Positions 17,803-26,198 of a DNA stretch of 64,000 nucleotides are shown piece after piece (within the stretch, counting starts at the first letter, position 1; the number at the start of each line of letters is the position of its first letter). Location of the stretch: positions 5,642,001-5,706,000 of the forward strand of contig NZ_CP048405.1 of the NCBI RefSeq assembly GCF_014084125.1. Reading direction: 5' to 3'. The position numbers and the translations under genes were made by a program. The notes under the pieces are model-generated. The model did no database searches. It was not told where the DNA came from and was given only the letters and a program-made list of their open reading frames with translations. This DNA comes from Streptacidiphilus sp. PB12-B1b. GTDB taxonomy: Bacteria; Actinomycetota; Actinomycetes; Streptomycetales; Streptomycetaceae.

Positions 17803-18198
17803 GTGCGATACGTGGGCATCGGGGAGCTGGCGCGCCAGTCGGGCATGCGGGCCTCGGCCCTGCGCTACTACGAGAGCCTGGGGCTCCTGCCCGCTGCGCG
17901 CCGTGAAGGCGGACGCAGACTGTGGCCTGCCGCCACCCTGCGGCGGATCGCGCTGATCCGGATGTCGCAGCGCGCGGGGTTCACCCTGGCTGAGATCCGC
18001 CGACTGCTGGACAGTGACACCAGCCAGGGCGCCACCCGCCAGTGGCGGGCTCTGGCCGAGCGCAAGCTCCCCGAACTCGACCGCGTCGTCCAGCAGACTC
18101 AGCAGCTGCGCGAAGCGGTCGCGGCCTGCCTTGCCTGCGGCTGCATGAACTTCGCCGACTGCGAACTCCTGGCCGGCGCCCCCGTCACGGATACCTGA
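17803..18198 (+). CDS. soxR: SoxR-like MerR-family redox regulator
   Basis: 131 aa. Residues 1-70 form a MerR winged helix (IGELARQSGMRASALRYYES, then the RRLWPA wing). A dimerisation helix follows. The C-terminus carries C109-x2-C112-x-C114-x5-C120, the [2Fe-2S] motif of SoxR; the remaining tail is short. It is divergent from the MFS gene with a 52-bp gap that contains a canonical SoxR half-site palindrome. In Streptomyces, SoxR responds to redox-active secondary metabolites and induces small regulons that include exporters, so control of the adjacent transporter is inferred. Being close to the operator, it may also autoregulate. Confidence 0.85.
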   Translation: MRYVGIGELARQSGMRASALRYYESLGLLPAARREGGRRLWPAATLRRIALIRMSQRAGFTLAEIRRLLDSDTSQGATRQWRALAERKLPELDRVVQQTQQLREAVAACLACGCMNFADCELLAGAPVTDT

Positions 18199-18267
18199 TC
18201 GGCTCCTCCCAGTACCGAGGAGCAGACCGCCCGTTTCCTGCGCTTCACCCACGTCACAGACCCTGTG

Positions 18268-19451
18268 CCGCTCGAAAAGTCATCGCTGCATCTGGACACC
18301 GCTGCCCGTGGCCGTCGGTGGTGACTGGGATCCTGACGTGGTGATCGTTTCGCTGCTGTACCGTGCCGCCCGCACCCTGCTGTCCATACCGGCGGTCCTA
18401 CTGCGCCGGGACACCGCCAAGGACGCCGAACTGCTCGTGCTGCGACACGAGAACACCGTGCTGCGCCGCCAACTCAAGACACCGGTCCGCTACGAACCCG
18501 CGGACCGGTTCTGGTTCTCCGCCCTATCGTCGCTCATCCCCCGCCACCGTTGGGCGAACATCTTCCCCGTCACCCCCGGCACCCTCCTGGCCCGGCACCG
18601 TAGACTGATCGCGAAAAAGTGGGACTACTCCACCCGCCGCCGTCCCACCGGTCGCCCACCGACGGCCGCCGCGCTCAAACGCCTGGTGCTGCGCCTGGCG
18701 AACGAGAACCCGCAATGGGGCCACCGCCGCATCCAGGGCGAACTCGCCCGCCTGGGGCATCCGATCGCACCGTCCACGGTCTGGGAGATCCTCACCGCCG
18801 CCGGCCTCGACCCCGCCCCGCGCCGCACCGGACCCAGCTGGCGAGAGTTCCTCACCGCCCAAGCCGAGGGCACCATCGCCGCCGACTTCTTCCACATCGA
18901 CACCGTCCTCAGCACCCGCCTGTACGCCATGGCGTTCCTCGAACACGGCACCCGCAGACTGCACATCACCGGCATCACCGCCCACCCCACCGGAGATTGG
19001 GCCACCCAGCAGGCACGCAACCTCACCGCAGACCTCGGGAGCCGCATGGACTCCCTACGGTTCGTCCTACGCGACCGCGACACCAAGTACACCGAGTCCT
19101 TCGACGCCGTCTTCCACGCCGAGGACGTGGACATCCTCCTCAGCGCCCCACGCGCACCCCGCATGAACGCCCACTGCGAACGGGTCATCAGAACCATCCG
19201 ACGCGAAGCCCTCGACCACATCCCGATCGTCAACCAAGCCCACGCCCGCCGAGTCCTCGCCGCATACCAAGACCACTACAACCGGCACCGGCCACACCAA
19301 GCCCGAGCACAGCGCCCGCCCGACACCGCCGCACACCCCACCACCATCGACGGCCTCAACGGCCGCAGACTCCTACGCACCCGCCGCCTCAGCGGCACCA
19401 TCAACGAGTACCGATACGTGGCATGACCTGCAGCGATGACTTTTCGAGCGG
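18268..19451 (+). mobile_element. Complete insertion sequence with perfect 23-bp terminal inverted repeats
   Basis: The ends 18268-18290 and 19429-19451 are perfect inverted repeats of 23 bp (core AAAAGTCATCGCTGCA on the left). They enclose one transposase gene. The flanking bases (GTG on the left, TAC on the right) show no target-site duplication, so a deletion or recombination has followed insertion. On the right the element cuts an arabinofuranosidase gene whose 3' part is not found on the left side. Length is 1184 bp. Confidence 0.85.
18341..19426 (+). CDS. Integrase-core (rve) transposase
   Basis: I chose the GTG at 18341 by alignment with the second copy (VIVSLLYRAARTLL versus MIVSLVYRAVRGLL); this gives about 361 aa. 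The catalytic triad is visible: D in ADFFHIDT, D in LRDRDTKYTESFD, and E in NAHCERVIRTIRREALD. The N-terminal part has the RHENTVLRRQL helix and a WGHRRIQGEL segment typical of IS3/IS481-related enzymes. The gene fills the element between its inverted repeats and appears intact. Confidence 0.88.
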   Translation: MIVSLLYRAARTLLSIPAVLLRRDTAKDAELLVLRHENTVLRRQLKTPVRYEPADRFWFSALSSLIPRHRWANIFPVTPGTLLARHRRLIAKKWDYSTRRRPTGRPPTAAALKRLVLRLANENPQWGHRRIQGELARLGHPIAPSTVWEILTAAGLDPAPRRTGPSWREFLTAQAEGTIAADFFHIDTVLSTRLYAMAFLEHGTRRLHITGITAHPTGDWATQQARNLTADLGSRMDSLRFVLRDRDTKYTESFDAVFHAEDVDILLSAPRAPRMNAHCERVIRTIRREALDHIPIVNQAHARRVLAAYQDHYNRHRPHQARAQRPPDTAAHPTTIDGLNGRRLLRTRRLSGTINEYRYVA

Positions 19452-20041
19452 TACAAGTCCCCGATATTGTCCGCGTAGGCCGTCGCACCCTTGGACTTGG
19501 TGTTGTACTCCCAACTGGAGCCGTACGTGCCGTCGCCGTAGACCTCATTGCCGAGCTCCCAATACCGGACGCCGTATCCCTTGGTGACGTTCGCGTAGGT
19601 GACCCATGCGGCGGCCTGCGCTGCGGTGCCGGAGCCGTAGTTCACGGTGATGATCGGGCTCGCTCCGACCTTGTGCGCGATGCCCATGAAGTCGTCGAAG
19701 TCGTCGCTCGGATTCGCGTAGCTCTGGCCGGGGACCACGGTGTTCGTCTGCCAGTTGTAGACGTCCGACACAGATCCGCCCGGGTAGCGGAGCGCGTCTG
19801 CTCCGGCGCTCTGAAGCGCCGAGGCGGCCGCGCTGTCGTTCAGGTGGCCGTCGAAGACCGCCGTGTTGACGCCGTTCGCGGTACTCGGAACCGTGCCGAG
19901 GCTGCTGCCGGCGTTGACTTCGAGCGCGATGGTGTTGCTCGCCTTCGCGCCTTGGGCGAGGAGGAATCCGCCTGCGGCCAACGCCAGGACGGCGGGTCCG
20001 GTGGTGGCGACGACAAAGCGGCGCCGGGATCTGCGGTGCAT
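19452..20041 (-). pseudogene. Alpha-L-arabinofuranosidase-like secreted glycosidase, 3' part lost to IS insertion
   Basis: The ATG at 20039-20041 is followed by a Tat-type signal (SRRRFVVATTGPAVLALAAG) and a glycosidase N-terminal region: ALRYPGGSVSDVYNW, SPIITVNYGSGTAAQAAAWV and GVRYWELGNEVYGDG, where the E of ELGNE is the usual acid/base glutamate of clan A arabinofuranosidases. Coding similarity ends at about residue 198, where the IS inverted repeat starts; the last residues before the stop are IS-derived. The C-terminal half, with the nucleophile, is absent, so the product is unlikely to be active. Confidence 0.75.
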
Positions 20042-20177
20042 GGGAGCTGAGCCTTCCGTCCGAAATGGGGCCCATGGGGCCGCGCAGCGCGACAGGAAGG
20101 GACACGGGAGTGGTCGCGCTGCGCATTCTCACTGTCGGTCGGGGCGGCGAAAAGGTTGCCGGTTGCTTCCCGGTCGT

Positions 20178-21035
20178 TCAGTAGGCGCCGTCGACCGAGT
20201 GCGCGCTGCTGGACGTCGCGGTACGGGCGGAGACGTAATATGTGTCGTCCGCCGCGTTCCAGCTGGTGCTCGCGTGGTTGAACTGAACGGCGAACACCAC
20301 GGTGCCCGGGGAGACCTCATCCCCGGGGGTGAGCTGGAACTCGTAGGTGATCGAGCCGTCCGAGCCCCTGCTCGTGGTCTCGGTGAATTGGCCGGTCGCG
20401 CCCGAATCCCACGCACCCGTTCCGGCCAGACCGGTGCAGTCCGAGACCTTCACTGTGACGTCCAGCGCGGTGAGCGGCTGCCTGACGGCCACGTTCAGAT
20501 CCAGTTGCGCCCAGCCGGAATTGCTGCCGGCGTCGATCGAGGCGGCGGCGCCGACGAGGGCGGAGGACGCGGTATCCGTCGCCTGCGCGGACGGTGTGAG
20601 GGAGGCACTGGCGCCGGTCGAGGTGGCGGGGTGGGTGGAGCCGCCGACGGCTGCGGGCGGCGGGCTCTGGGCGCCGGTGGCTGTGGGCGAGGCGCTTGGC
20701 GTGCCGGTGCCGGTGCCGGTGCCGGACGGCCGTACCGCGGAGCCGCCGGGGGACGAGCTCGGCGCGGTGGCTGTCACCGACTGGTGGTTGTCGTGGTGGT
20801 AGGTGACGGCGATCGTGGCGGTTGCGCCTACGGCGACTGCGGCGGCGGTGCCGATCGTTGCCATGGCCACGCCCGCCGGGAGTCCTGCCAGGCCGAGGCG
20901 TCCTCGGACGCAGTGGTCGGGGCGGTGAGCTTCTTCTTGCTCGCTCTGTGATTCCTTGCTTTCGGTGACGCCGTCGCTGGGGGTGTCAGAGTGTCGGATA
21001 GCTCGGGAAGCTGCAGCTCGGGTACGAGCCGGCAC
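20178..21035 (-). CDS. Membrane-anchored protein with Ser/Thr/Pro linker and CBM2-like C-terminal domain
   Basis: The only usable start is GTG 21033-21035, inside the last 50 bp of the polygalacturonase gene, so translation is probably coupled to it. Residues about 45-80 contain a hydrophobic segment (ATIGTAAAVAVGATATIAV). A linker with GTGTGTGTP and many S, T, P and A follows. The last 130 residues (RQPLTALDVTVKVSDCTG, VSPGTVVFAVQFNHAS) look like a beta-sandwich carbohydrate-binding module of CBM2 type. An external polysaccharide-binding role fits the neighbouring pectinase. The exact family is uncertain. Confidence 0.65.
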   Translation of the reverse strand: MPARTRAAASRAIRHSDTPSDGVTESKESQSEQEEAHRPDHCVRGRLGLAGLPAGVAMATIGTAAAVAVGATATIAVTYHHDNHQSVTATAPSSSPGGSAVRPSGTGTGTGTPSASPTATGAQSPPPAAVGGSTHPATSTGASASLTPSAQATDTASSALVGAAASIDAGSNSGWAQLDLNVAVRQPLTALDVTVKVSDCTGLAGTGAWDSGATGQFTETTSRGSDGSITYEFQLTPGDEVSPGTVVFAVQFNHASTSWNAADDTYYVSARTATSSSAHSVDGAY

Positions 21036-22458
21036 CGGAGGTCAGGTTGTTGATGCCCACACCGCTGCCCGAGGCGGAGAGGTTCGAGTCGTACTGCGTG
21101 ACGTCGGCGTACTCGCTGGTCGACGAGGCTGCGTCCAGTTTCACGTAGGACAGGTAGAGGCCGAGCGGGTCGCTCGAGCTGTAGCCGGTCAGGTCGCTCT
21201 TGGCGCCGGAGAGCGAGTTCTGCGCCACGACGCCCTCGAGCGTGATCGACGTGAAGTCCGGGATGTGCGACCCCGAGGCAGAAGCGTAGCGGGTGTCGAA
21301 GACCAGCGGTGCCTTCATGTGCTGCAGGCAGTCGTCGAGGTACTCAACGTCGCGTACGGGGCCGCCGGCAGCCGAGTCGGACTTGATGCGCAGGCCGTTG
21401 TCCGAGCCGGAGACGTTGCCGTAGCTGTCCTGTCCGTCCACGGTGTCGTTCGCGACCAGCACGTTGGACACGCCGTAGGTGGTTTCGCTGCCGATGGAGA
21501 TGCCGTGGGTGCCGTAGAAGTGCGAGTCGGCGACGGTGACGTTGGCGGTGGCGGAGTCGTTCGTCTTGATCGCGATGCCGTCGTCGCCGTCCTCGATGTA
21601 GGAGTCGTAGACGGTCGCGTCGGTGGCCGAGTCGATGTCGATGCCGTCGGTGTTGCGAGCGGTGGCAGGGGTTTTGATGTCCACGCCCCACACGGTCAGA
21701 CCGGTGCCGGACTGGTAGTAGAGGTGGAACATGGCGGCGTTGAGGAGGTTGACGTCGTACGCCGTGAAGTCGTCCGCCTTGTCGGCTTCGATGAGGCGCG
21801 GGGCGTTCTGGTCGTCGCCGGCGGTCTGCGCCTGGCTCGCGAGCTTCCACCAGCTGGTCGGGGTGCCGAGCATGGCCAGGTCGCCGCGGCCGTCGATGGA
21901 GCCCTGCCCGGCGCTGCCGCGCTCACCCATGACCCCCGCGTGCGCGCCGGAGACGGTGATGAACGCCTTGCAGCCGCCCTCATGCGCGGAGAGCGAACCG
22001 CAGCTGACGGAGGTGGACGGGTTCTGGTAGGCCGAGGCGCGACGTGAGGCGTAGAGGGTGACGCCCTCCCCGATCACGAGCGTCTCGTCAGCGTGGACGG
22101 TCAGGGGACCGCTGAGGAAGTCCGCGTGTCTGCCCGCGACCAGCAGCACCGCCCTGCCGGTGCCCGCACACGCGTCCAGGGCCGCCTGCAGACGGCCGGT
22201 GTCCGGGCTTGTCTCCTCGGCCTTGGCCGTGAAGGTCCGAGCGTTGGCCGACAGCTTCGCCGTCAGGCTCACACAGCTTTCGGGGATCGAGGGCTGACTG
22301 ACCGTGAGCGCATCACCGGTGGCAGTGGCGGGCAGGGTACTCGCTCCACCGGCGGCGTTCGCGCTCGCGAACAACGCGGTACCCGCACCCAGAGCGGCCA
22401 GTGCGCCGAGCACCGTGAAGCCGGTGACCTTGGTTCGGGATCTTTTTCGGGATCTCAT
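20986..22458 (-). CDS. Secreted GH28 polygalacturonase (pectinase)
   Basis: 490 aa from ATG 22456-22458, with an N-terminal signal peptide (RKRSRTKVTGFTVLGALAAL, cleavage after ANA). All four GH28 signatures are present: NTDGID at 269-274, DDGIAIK at 292-298, THGISIGSE around 317-325 and RIK at 357-359. The three Asp, the His and the RIK pair needed for hydrolysis of alpha-1,4-galacturonan are therefore conserved. The length is typical. It is the only intact gene of a locus otherwise trimmed by IS elements. Substrate (polygalacturonate or rhamnogalacturonan) cannot be decided by eye. Confidence 0.9.
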   Translation of the reverse strand: MRSRKRSRTKVTGFTVLGALAALGAGTALFASANAAGGASTLPATATGDALTVSQPSIPESCVSLTAKLSANARTFTAKAEETSPDTGRLQAALDACAGTGRAVLLVAGRHADFLSGPLTVHADETLVIGEGVTLYASRRASAYQNPSTSVSCGSLSAHEGGCKAFITVSGAHAGVMGERGSAGQGSIDGRGDLAMLGTPTSWWKLASQAQTAGDDQNAPRLIEADKADDFTAYDVNLLNAAMFHLYYQSGTGLTVWGVDIKTPATARNTDGIDIDSATDATVYDSYIEDGDDGIAIKTNDSATANVTVADSHFYGTHGISIGSETTYGVSNVLVANDTVDGQDSYGNVSGSDNGLRIKSDSAAGGPVRDVEYLDDCLQHMKAPLVFDTRYASASGSHIPDFTSITLEGVVAQNSLSGAKSDLTGYSSSDPLGLYLSYVKLDAASSTSEYADVTQYDSNLSASGSGVGINNLTSGAGSYPSCSFPSYPTL

Positions 22459-22529
22459 GTCCGTACAGTCGGCGTAGGCAGGCGAAAGGTTGCTGCCAAG
22501 TTCGGGGAATCTCCTGGACCAGCCCAGGG

Positions 22530-22770
22530 ACCGTGGCAGCGGGTCTGCGCGTCGACGTCCGGTTGGCGAGAGGTGACGACCAGGTCGTAGACGAGGCCCG
22601 CATCGGCCAGTTCCTCCAGGCCGTGCGGAACCTCCGATCGGGCCAGCCAGTCCGGGTCCGGCTCGCTCTGGACCTGGTGCCGGACACCGACGGGCTTGCC
22701 GCTGCCGGGCAGCTCGCCCAGGGCCGCAAGATGCTCGGCGAAGTCGAGGGCTGCCAGGTCGACCCTGAGG
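22530..22770 (-). pseudogene. Amidohydrolase (fuconolactonase-like) fragment
   Basis: Minus-strand translation from the IS edge gives LDFAEHLAALGELPGSGKPV, then GVRHQVQSEPDPDWLARSEV and LADAGLVYDLVVTSRQPDVD. This is the central strand-helix pattern of TIM-barrel amidohydrolase_2 proteins (L-fuconolactonase-like sugar lactonases). Both ends are lost: the 5' part at the IS left end (22771) and the 3' part upstream of the polygalacturonase gene. About 75 codons survive. A sugar-acid lactonase would fit the former plant-polysaccharide locus. Confidence 0.6.
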
Positions 22771-23946
22771 GGCTCAAGAAGTCATCGCTGCAGGTGGGGT
22801 ACGTGAGGTTCGATACTCTGCGAGGCTGTGTCGATGATCGTGTCGCTGGTGTACCGCGCTGTCCGGGGACTGCTGTCGCTGTCGGAGCTGCTGCTCCAAC
22901 GGGAGGCGTCGGTGGAGGCCGAGGTGCTGGGCCTGCGGCACGAGAACGCGGTGCTGCGGCGACAGTTGGCGTCGCCCGTGCGCTACGAACCCGCGAACCG
23001 GCTCTGGTTCTCCGCCCTGTCCTCGCTGATACCCCGGCCCCACTGGGCCCGCGTCTTCCCCGTCGCCCCGGGCACGCTGCTGGCCTGGCACCGCAAGCTG
23101 ATCGCCCGCAAGTGGGACTACAGCGCGCGCCGCACCCGCGTCGGCCGTCCGCCCTCGTCCGCGGCCCTGAAGAAGCTGGTCCTGTGCCTGGCCGACGAGA
23201 ACCCACGCTGGGGCCACCGGCGCATCCAAGGGGAGATGGCGCGGCTGGGGCATCCGATGGCGTCGGGCACCGTGTGGAACATCCTCCACGCGGCCGGCAT
23301 CAACCCGGCACCAAGACGTCACGGACCGAGCTGGACAGAGTTCCTGACCGCCCAGGCCCAGGTCATCGTCGCAGCAGACTTCTTCCACCTCGACACCGCG
23401 CTGGGCCAACGCCTCTACGCCATGGCCTTCCTGGAACACGGCACACGCCGACTCCACCTCACCCCCGTCACCGCGCACCCATCCGGGCAGTGGGCGGTCC
23501 AGCAGGCCCGCGAGTTCACCACGGCACTGGCCGATCGCGGCGAACGGATCAGGTTCCTGCTCCGCGACCGGGACACGAAGTACACCACCTCCTTCGACGC
23601 CGTCTTCACCGCCGAGAACACAGAAATCCTGCTCACCGCCCCACGCGCACCCAAGATGAACGCCCACTGCGAACGCGTGATCGGCACCATCCGCCGCGAA
23701 GCCCTCGACCACATCCTCATCATGAACGCATCCCACGCCACCAAGGTCCTCGCCGAGTTCGCCGACCACTACAACCGGCACAGACCGCACCGATCCCGAG
23801 GTCAACTGCCACCCGACGCATCACAGCAGACACCCCCCACCATCGACATCCGCAACCGCCAGCTGCTGCTGCGCACCCGCGTACTCGGAGGAGCGATCAA
23901 CGGGTACCGCTATGCCGCCTGACCAGCAGCGACGAATAAAGGAGCC
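22771..23946 (+). mobile_element. Second integrase-type IS with imperfect terminal inverted repeats
   Basis: Ends at 22771-22793 and 23924-23946 match in 16 of 23 positions in inverted orientation (common core TCGCTGC). The left end also resembles the left end of the 18.3-kb element (both share AAGTCATCGCTGCA apart from one base). It carries a single transposase gene. It separates an amidohydrolase fragment (left) from a 5'-truncated hypothetical gene (right), so its arrival was accompanied by loss of host sequence. The imperfect right end suggests an older or less active copy. Confidence 0.75.
22828..23922 (+). CDS. Integrase-core transposase, relative of the copy at 18.3 kb
   Basis: 364 aa from GTG 22828 (an ATG at 22834 is also possible). 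It is clearly homologous to the transposase at 18341-19426 over its full length. DDE residues are in ADFFHLDTAL, LRDRDTKYTTSFD and NAHCERVIGTIRREALD. The sequence RWGHRRIQGEMARLGHPMAS is shared with only small changes. No frameshift is visible, so it may still be active, at least in trans. Confidence 0.88.
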   Translation: MSMIVSLVYRAVRGLLSLSELLLQREASVEAEVLGLRHENAVLRRQLASPVRYEPANRLWFSALSSLIPRPHWARVFPVAPGTLLAWHRKLIARKWDYSARRTRVGRPPSSAALKKLVLCLADENPRWGHRRIQGEMARLGHPMASGTVWNILHAAGINPAPRRHGPSWTEFLTAQAQVIVAADFFHLDTALGQRLYAMAFLEHGTRRLHLTPVTAHPSGQWAVQQAREFTTALADRGERIRFLLRDRDTKYTTSFDAVFTAENTEILLTAPRAPKMNAHCERVIGTIRREALDHILIMNASHATKVLAEFADHYNRHRPHRSRGQLPPDASQQTPPTIDIRNRQLLLRTRVLGGAINGYRYAA

Positions 23947-23953
23947 CTACAGG

Positions 23954-24388
23954 GTGTACGACGGCACCCTGCGCACCCCGCGGGCCACGGGTCTGCGCGC
24001 AGGCTGCTCCTGCGGCTGGCGCGGCGAGACGGTACACCCCCTGGACTGGGCCGAGATGGGCGAGCAGCCCTGCTTCGCCGACACCCCCGGGCCGACCGAG
24101 GACTGGGCCGCGCACACCCGCCAGGTCCAGGCCCGCACCGTCCCGATGCCCGACGACGTGAACGAGTTGCTGCAGCGCCTGCAGGACACGCTCACCAACC
24201 TCGCCGCCGACGCACCCGTCGCCGCCCTGCGGGTCGTAGCCGCACTGGAGCGCCTGGCCGAACAGGCGGGCTTGGACGCCGCGTTCAACCTTGAAGCCGA
24301 CATGTCCTGGCAGACCATGGGTGAAGCCCTCGGCGTCAGCGCGGACGCGGCCCGCAGCCGGGTACGGAAGTACCAGCACCGGGCATGA
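23954..24388 (+). CDS. Hypothetical protein, 5' end trimmed by IS
   Basis: The recognisable protein starts near VYDGTLRTPRATGL (GTG at 23954) only 8 bp inside the IS right-end boundary, so the native start is probably lost or replaced. An N-terminal CSCGWRG motif with a second Cys-containing loop (EMGEQPCFAD) may bind metal. The C-terminal helix (MSWQTMGEALGVSADAARSR) has the look of a helix-turn-helix that reads sigma-like promoter or DNA sites. I recall similar uncharacterised Streptomyces proteins, but no function. If read from GTG 23954 it has 144 residues. Confidence 0.6.
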   Translation: MYDGTLRTPRATGLRAGCSCGWRGETVHPLDWAEMGEQPCFADTPGPTEDWAAHTRQVQARTVPMPDDVNELLQRLQDTLTNLAADAPVAALRVVAALERLAEQAGLDAAFNLEADMSWQTMGEALGVSADAARSRVRKYQHRA

Positions 24389-24559
24389 ACCACCCCTGCC
24401 ACTGCGTTCCTGCCGGCCGCCCGCGTCCTTGCGGTCGGCCTCCCCCCTCACCCATCGTCCACGCTGCCCGTACCCGGGCTACGAGATCGGCGGGCAGCTG
24501 GACGGCAGCCCCGGCCCGGGATTGGGGCATCAGCCCGAAGTGCTGGGCCGGCCCGAACC

Positions 24560-25372
24560 TCAGCTCGCCCCTTCGGCCTGGAGCAGGTCGACCACGGCCG
24601 CCGTCGAGGCCAGCTGCAGCAGCGGGGCCGGCGCGGGGTCGTTGGAGACCCAGATACTGATCACGACTGAGCCCTCCCGCACGGTGTCCATGGTGACCGG
24701 CGAGGGCTCCCCGCCATTCCAGGCGGAGGACGCCTGGACGCCTACCGAGTCGTCGCCGGCCTTTTGCAGCGGCAGATTGGATATACCGGTGTAGGCGAGG
24801 GCGTTGCCGTTGAGTGTGTAGTCCACCTTGGGACATTGCGGCGTGCGGTTGCGCAGGTCGGTGAGGACCCGCTGGGCCTGCGCCGCGGACGCGTAGCCGA
24901 TCAGCATGGTCTCCAGTTGGATCCCGCCCGAGGAGCCGCCGACCTGATAGCCCCGGTCCGCCTCCGCCAGCGAGTGGTAGGCGTCGGCGGTGCCGTTGAG
25001 GGCATTGAGGAAGACGGTGCACGCAGGGCCACCGGTGGAGGCCGCGTACTTCAGGGTGTCCACGCCCAGATGGTCGCTGGCAGGGGCCCGCTGCAGTCCC
25101 GGGATCAGCGAACCGGCCGTCAGCAGGACCGATTGGAGCACCCTCTGGCTCACCGGACCCGCCGCCGCGCCTCCACCGCCCGCAATGGGGATGCTCGGGA
25201 AATTCTGGGCGCTCTGGGACACGACCGGTACCGCGCTCTGGGTCGCCTTCGTCGTCGCGCCGACGGGGCGCGCGCCCGCCGGGGCCGTGGCCGATGAGTC
25301 GGAGCAACCCGCCGCCGAGCTGATGAGTACACAAAGCGCTGCAGCTCGGGCCGCACTCCTGATTGCCTTCAT
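24560..25372 (-). CDS. Lipoprotein with PknH-like sensor-type extracellular domain
   Basis: The start is the ATG at 25370-25372, because it opens a lipoprotein signal: MKAIRSAARAAALCVLISSA then AGC, giving a lipobox with the acylated Cys at about residue 22. The 270-aa product has an Ala/Thr-rich linker and then a mixed alpha/beta domain with two Cys (ACTVFLNAL, TPQCPKVDY) that could form a disulphide. The pattern is like the 'sensor domain' lipoproteins of actinomycetes related to the PknH extracellular domain; this is a weak match. It stands alone, beside gene debris. Confidence 0.65.
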   Translation of the reverse strand: MKAIRSAARAAALCVLISSAAGCSDSSATAPAGARPVGATTKATQSAVPVVSQSAQNFPSIPIAGGGGAAAGPVSQRVLQSVLLTAGSLIPGLQRAPASDHLGVDTLKYAASTGGPACTVFLNALNGTADAYHSLAEADRGYQVGGSSGGIQLETMLIGYASAAQAQRVLTDLRNRTPQCPKVDYTLNGNALAYTGISNLPLQKAGDDSVGVQASSAWNGGEPSPVTMDTVREGSVVISIWVSNDPAPAPLLQLASTAAVVDLLQAEGAS

Positions 25373-25429
25373 CTGTCCCCCTGATCCCGAAGATCGAATG
25401 CCGACCGGATGGTAGCAGCGCCGCCGGCT

Positions 25430-25545
25430 CCGGCCTCCTTTCGCCGTCCGTTCCTGCAGCCGGGTGAAGGAGGGGCGGCCGTGCTCGTCCAGGGCGACGA
25501 TCTCCCCGTCCAGGATCGCGTCGCCCGGCTGCGCCGGTGAATCCG
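25430..25545 (-). pseudogene. ATP-dependent DNA ligase fragment
   Basis: About 35 codons on the minus strand read GDAILDGEIVALDEHGRPSF then TRLQERTAKGG. This is the segment around motif III of ATP-dependent DNA ligases of the LigC/LigD type (LDGEIVALDE). The catalytic lysine and everything else are missing, so it is a passenger fragment. Confidence 0.6.
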
Positions 25546-25584
25546 TCCTGCCTTGGTCTCGCCAGCCCGGGCAACGCGACGCCC

Positions 25585-25880
25585 CCTCCGGCTGTACCGA
25601 CCCCGGGCCGGCCGGGGACGCGCCAGCCTTCGAGTCCGTCATGGCCGCCCTGCGCGTACCCCGGCTCCGAGGACGGCCCCGGACCGGGCCGTCCGTGGTG
25701 CTGGCCGATAAGGCCTACTCCTTCCGGCGATCCGCGCCCACCTGCGCCGACGCGGCATCCGTGCCGTGATCCCTACCCGCGCCGGCCAGGCGGGTCACCG
25801 TAGGCGCCGCGGCAAGCCGCGGAGGCCGCCCACCGGCCTTCGACCGCGAGACGTACAGCAGCGCAACACCGTGCTGGCAG
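25585..25880 (+). pseudogene. IS5-family transposase fragment with frameshifts
   Basis: The plus strand reads GDAPAFESVMAALRVPRLRG then VVLADKAYSFR, typical of the middle of IS5-family DDE transposases (VLADKAYS contains the second catalytic Asp). It must change frame near 25745 to give RRRGIRAVIPTRAGQ and again near 25845 to continue with DRET-like coding up to QQRNTV. No start, no end and no inverted repeats are recognisable. Confidence 0.65.
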
Positions 25881-26198
25881 CGAACTGCTGCCCATGTCGA
25901 AAGCGAGTTCGGCGGCCTCCCGGAATCGCCCTTGCCAGTAGGCGAGCTGAGATTGGACCCAGCGGGTGTAGCAGCGCAGAGCGGGATCCTCTGCGAGGTC
26001 TGCGCACATCCATGAGACACGGGCGCACTGACCGCAGCCGCCGACGCCCACGAGACACCGGCCAACGACCGCGCACTGGGAAGAGTGGCATCGACGTGCC
26101 TGGGCAGTGCCAACCACCAGCCGACCCGACCCGCGCAGGCTCCGTCGGCCCGGCCCAGCCCGGCCCGGGGCCGGGGCCGGGGTCCGGCCGCGGTCGGT
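25881..26198 (-). pseudogene. TPR-type regulator fragment and further debris
   Basis: Within 25885-26030 the minus strand encodes CADLAEDPALRCYTRWVQSQ followed by LAYWQGRFREAAELAFD, a helical TPR-like segment as seen in Streptomyces XRE-type regulators with C-terminal repeats. No start and no DNA-binding domain remain. From 26031 to the next gene I see nothing coding. Confidence 0.4.

Noticed and set aside
18258..19461. Target-site duplication around the IS with perfect inverted repeats
   Set aside because: Bases next to the repeats differ (GTG versus TAC), and the host gene does not continue on the left side.
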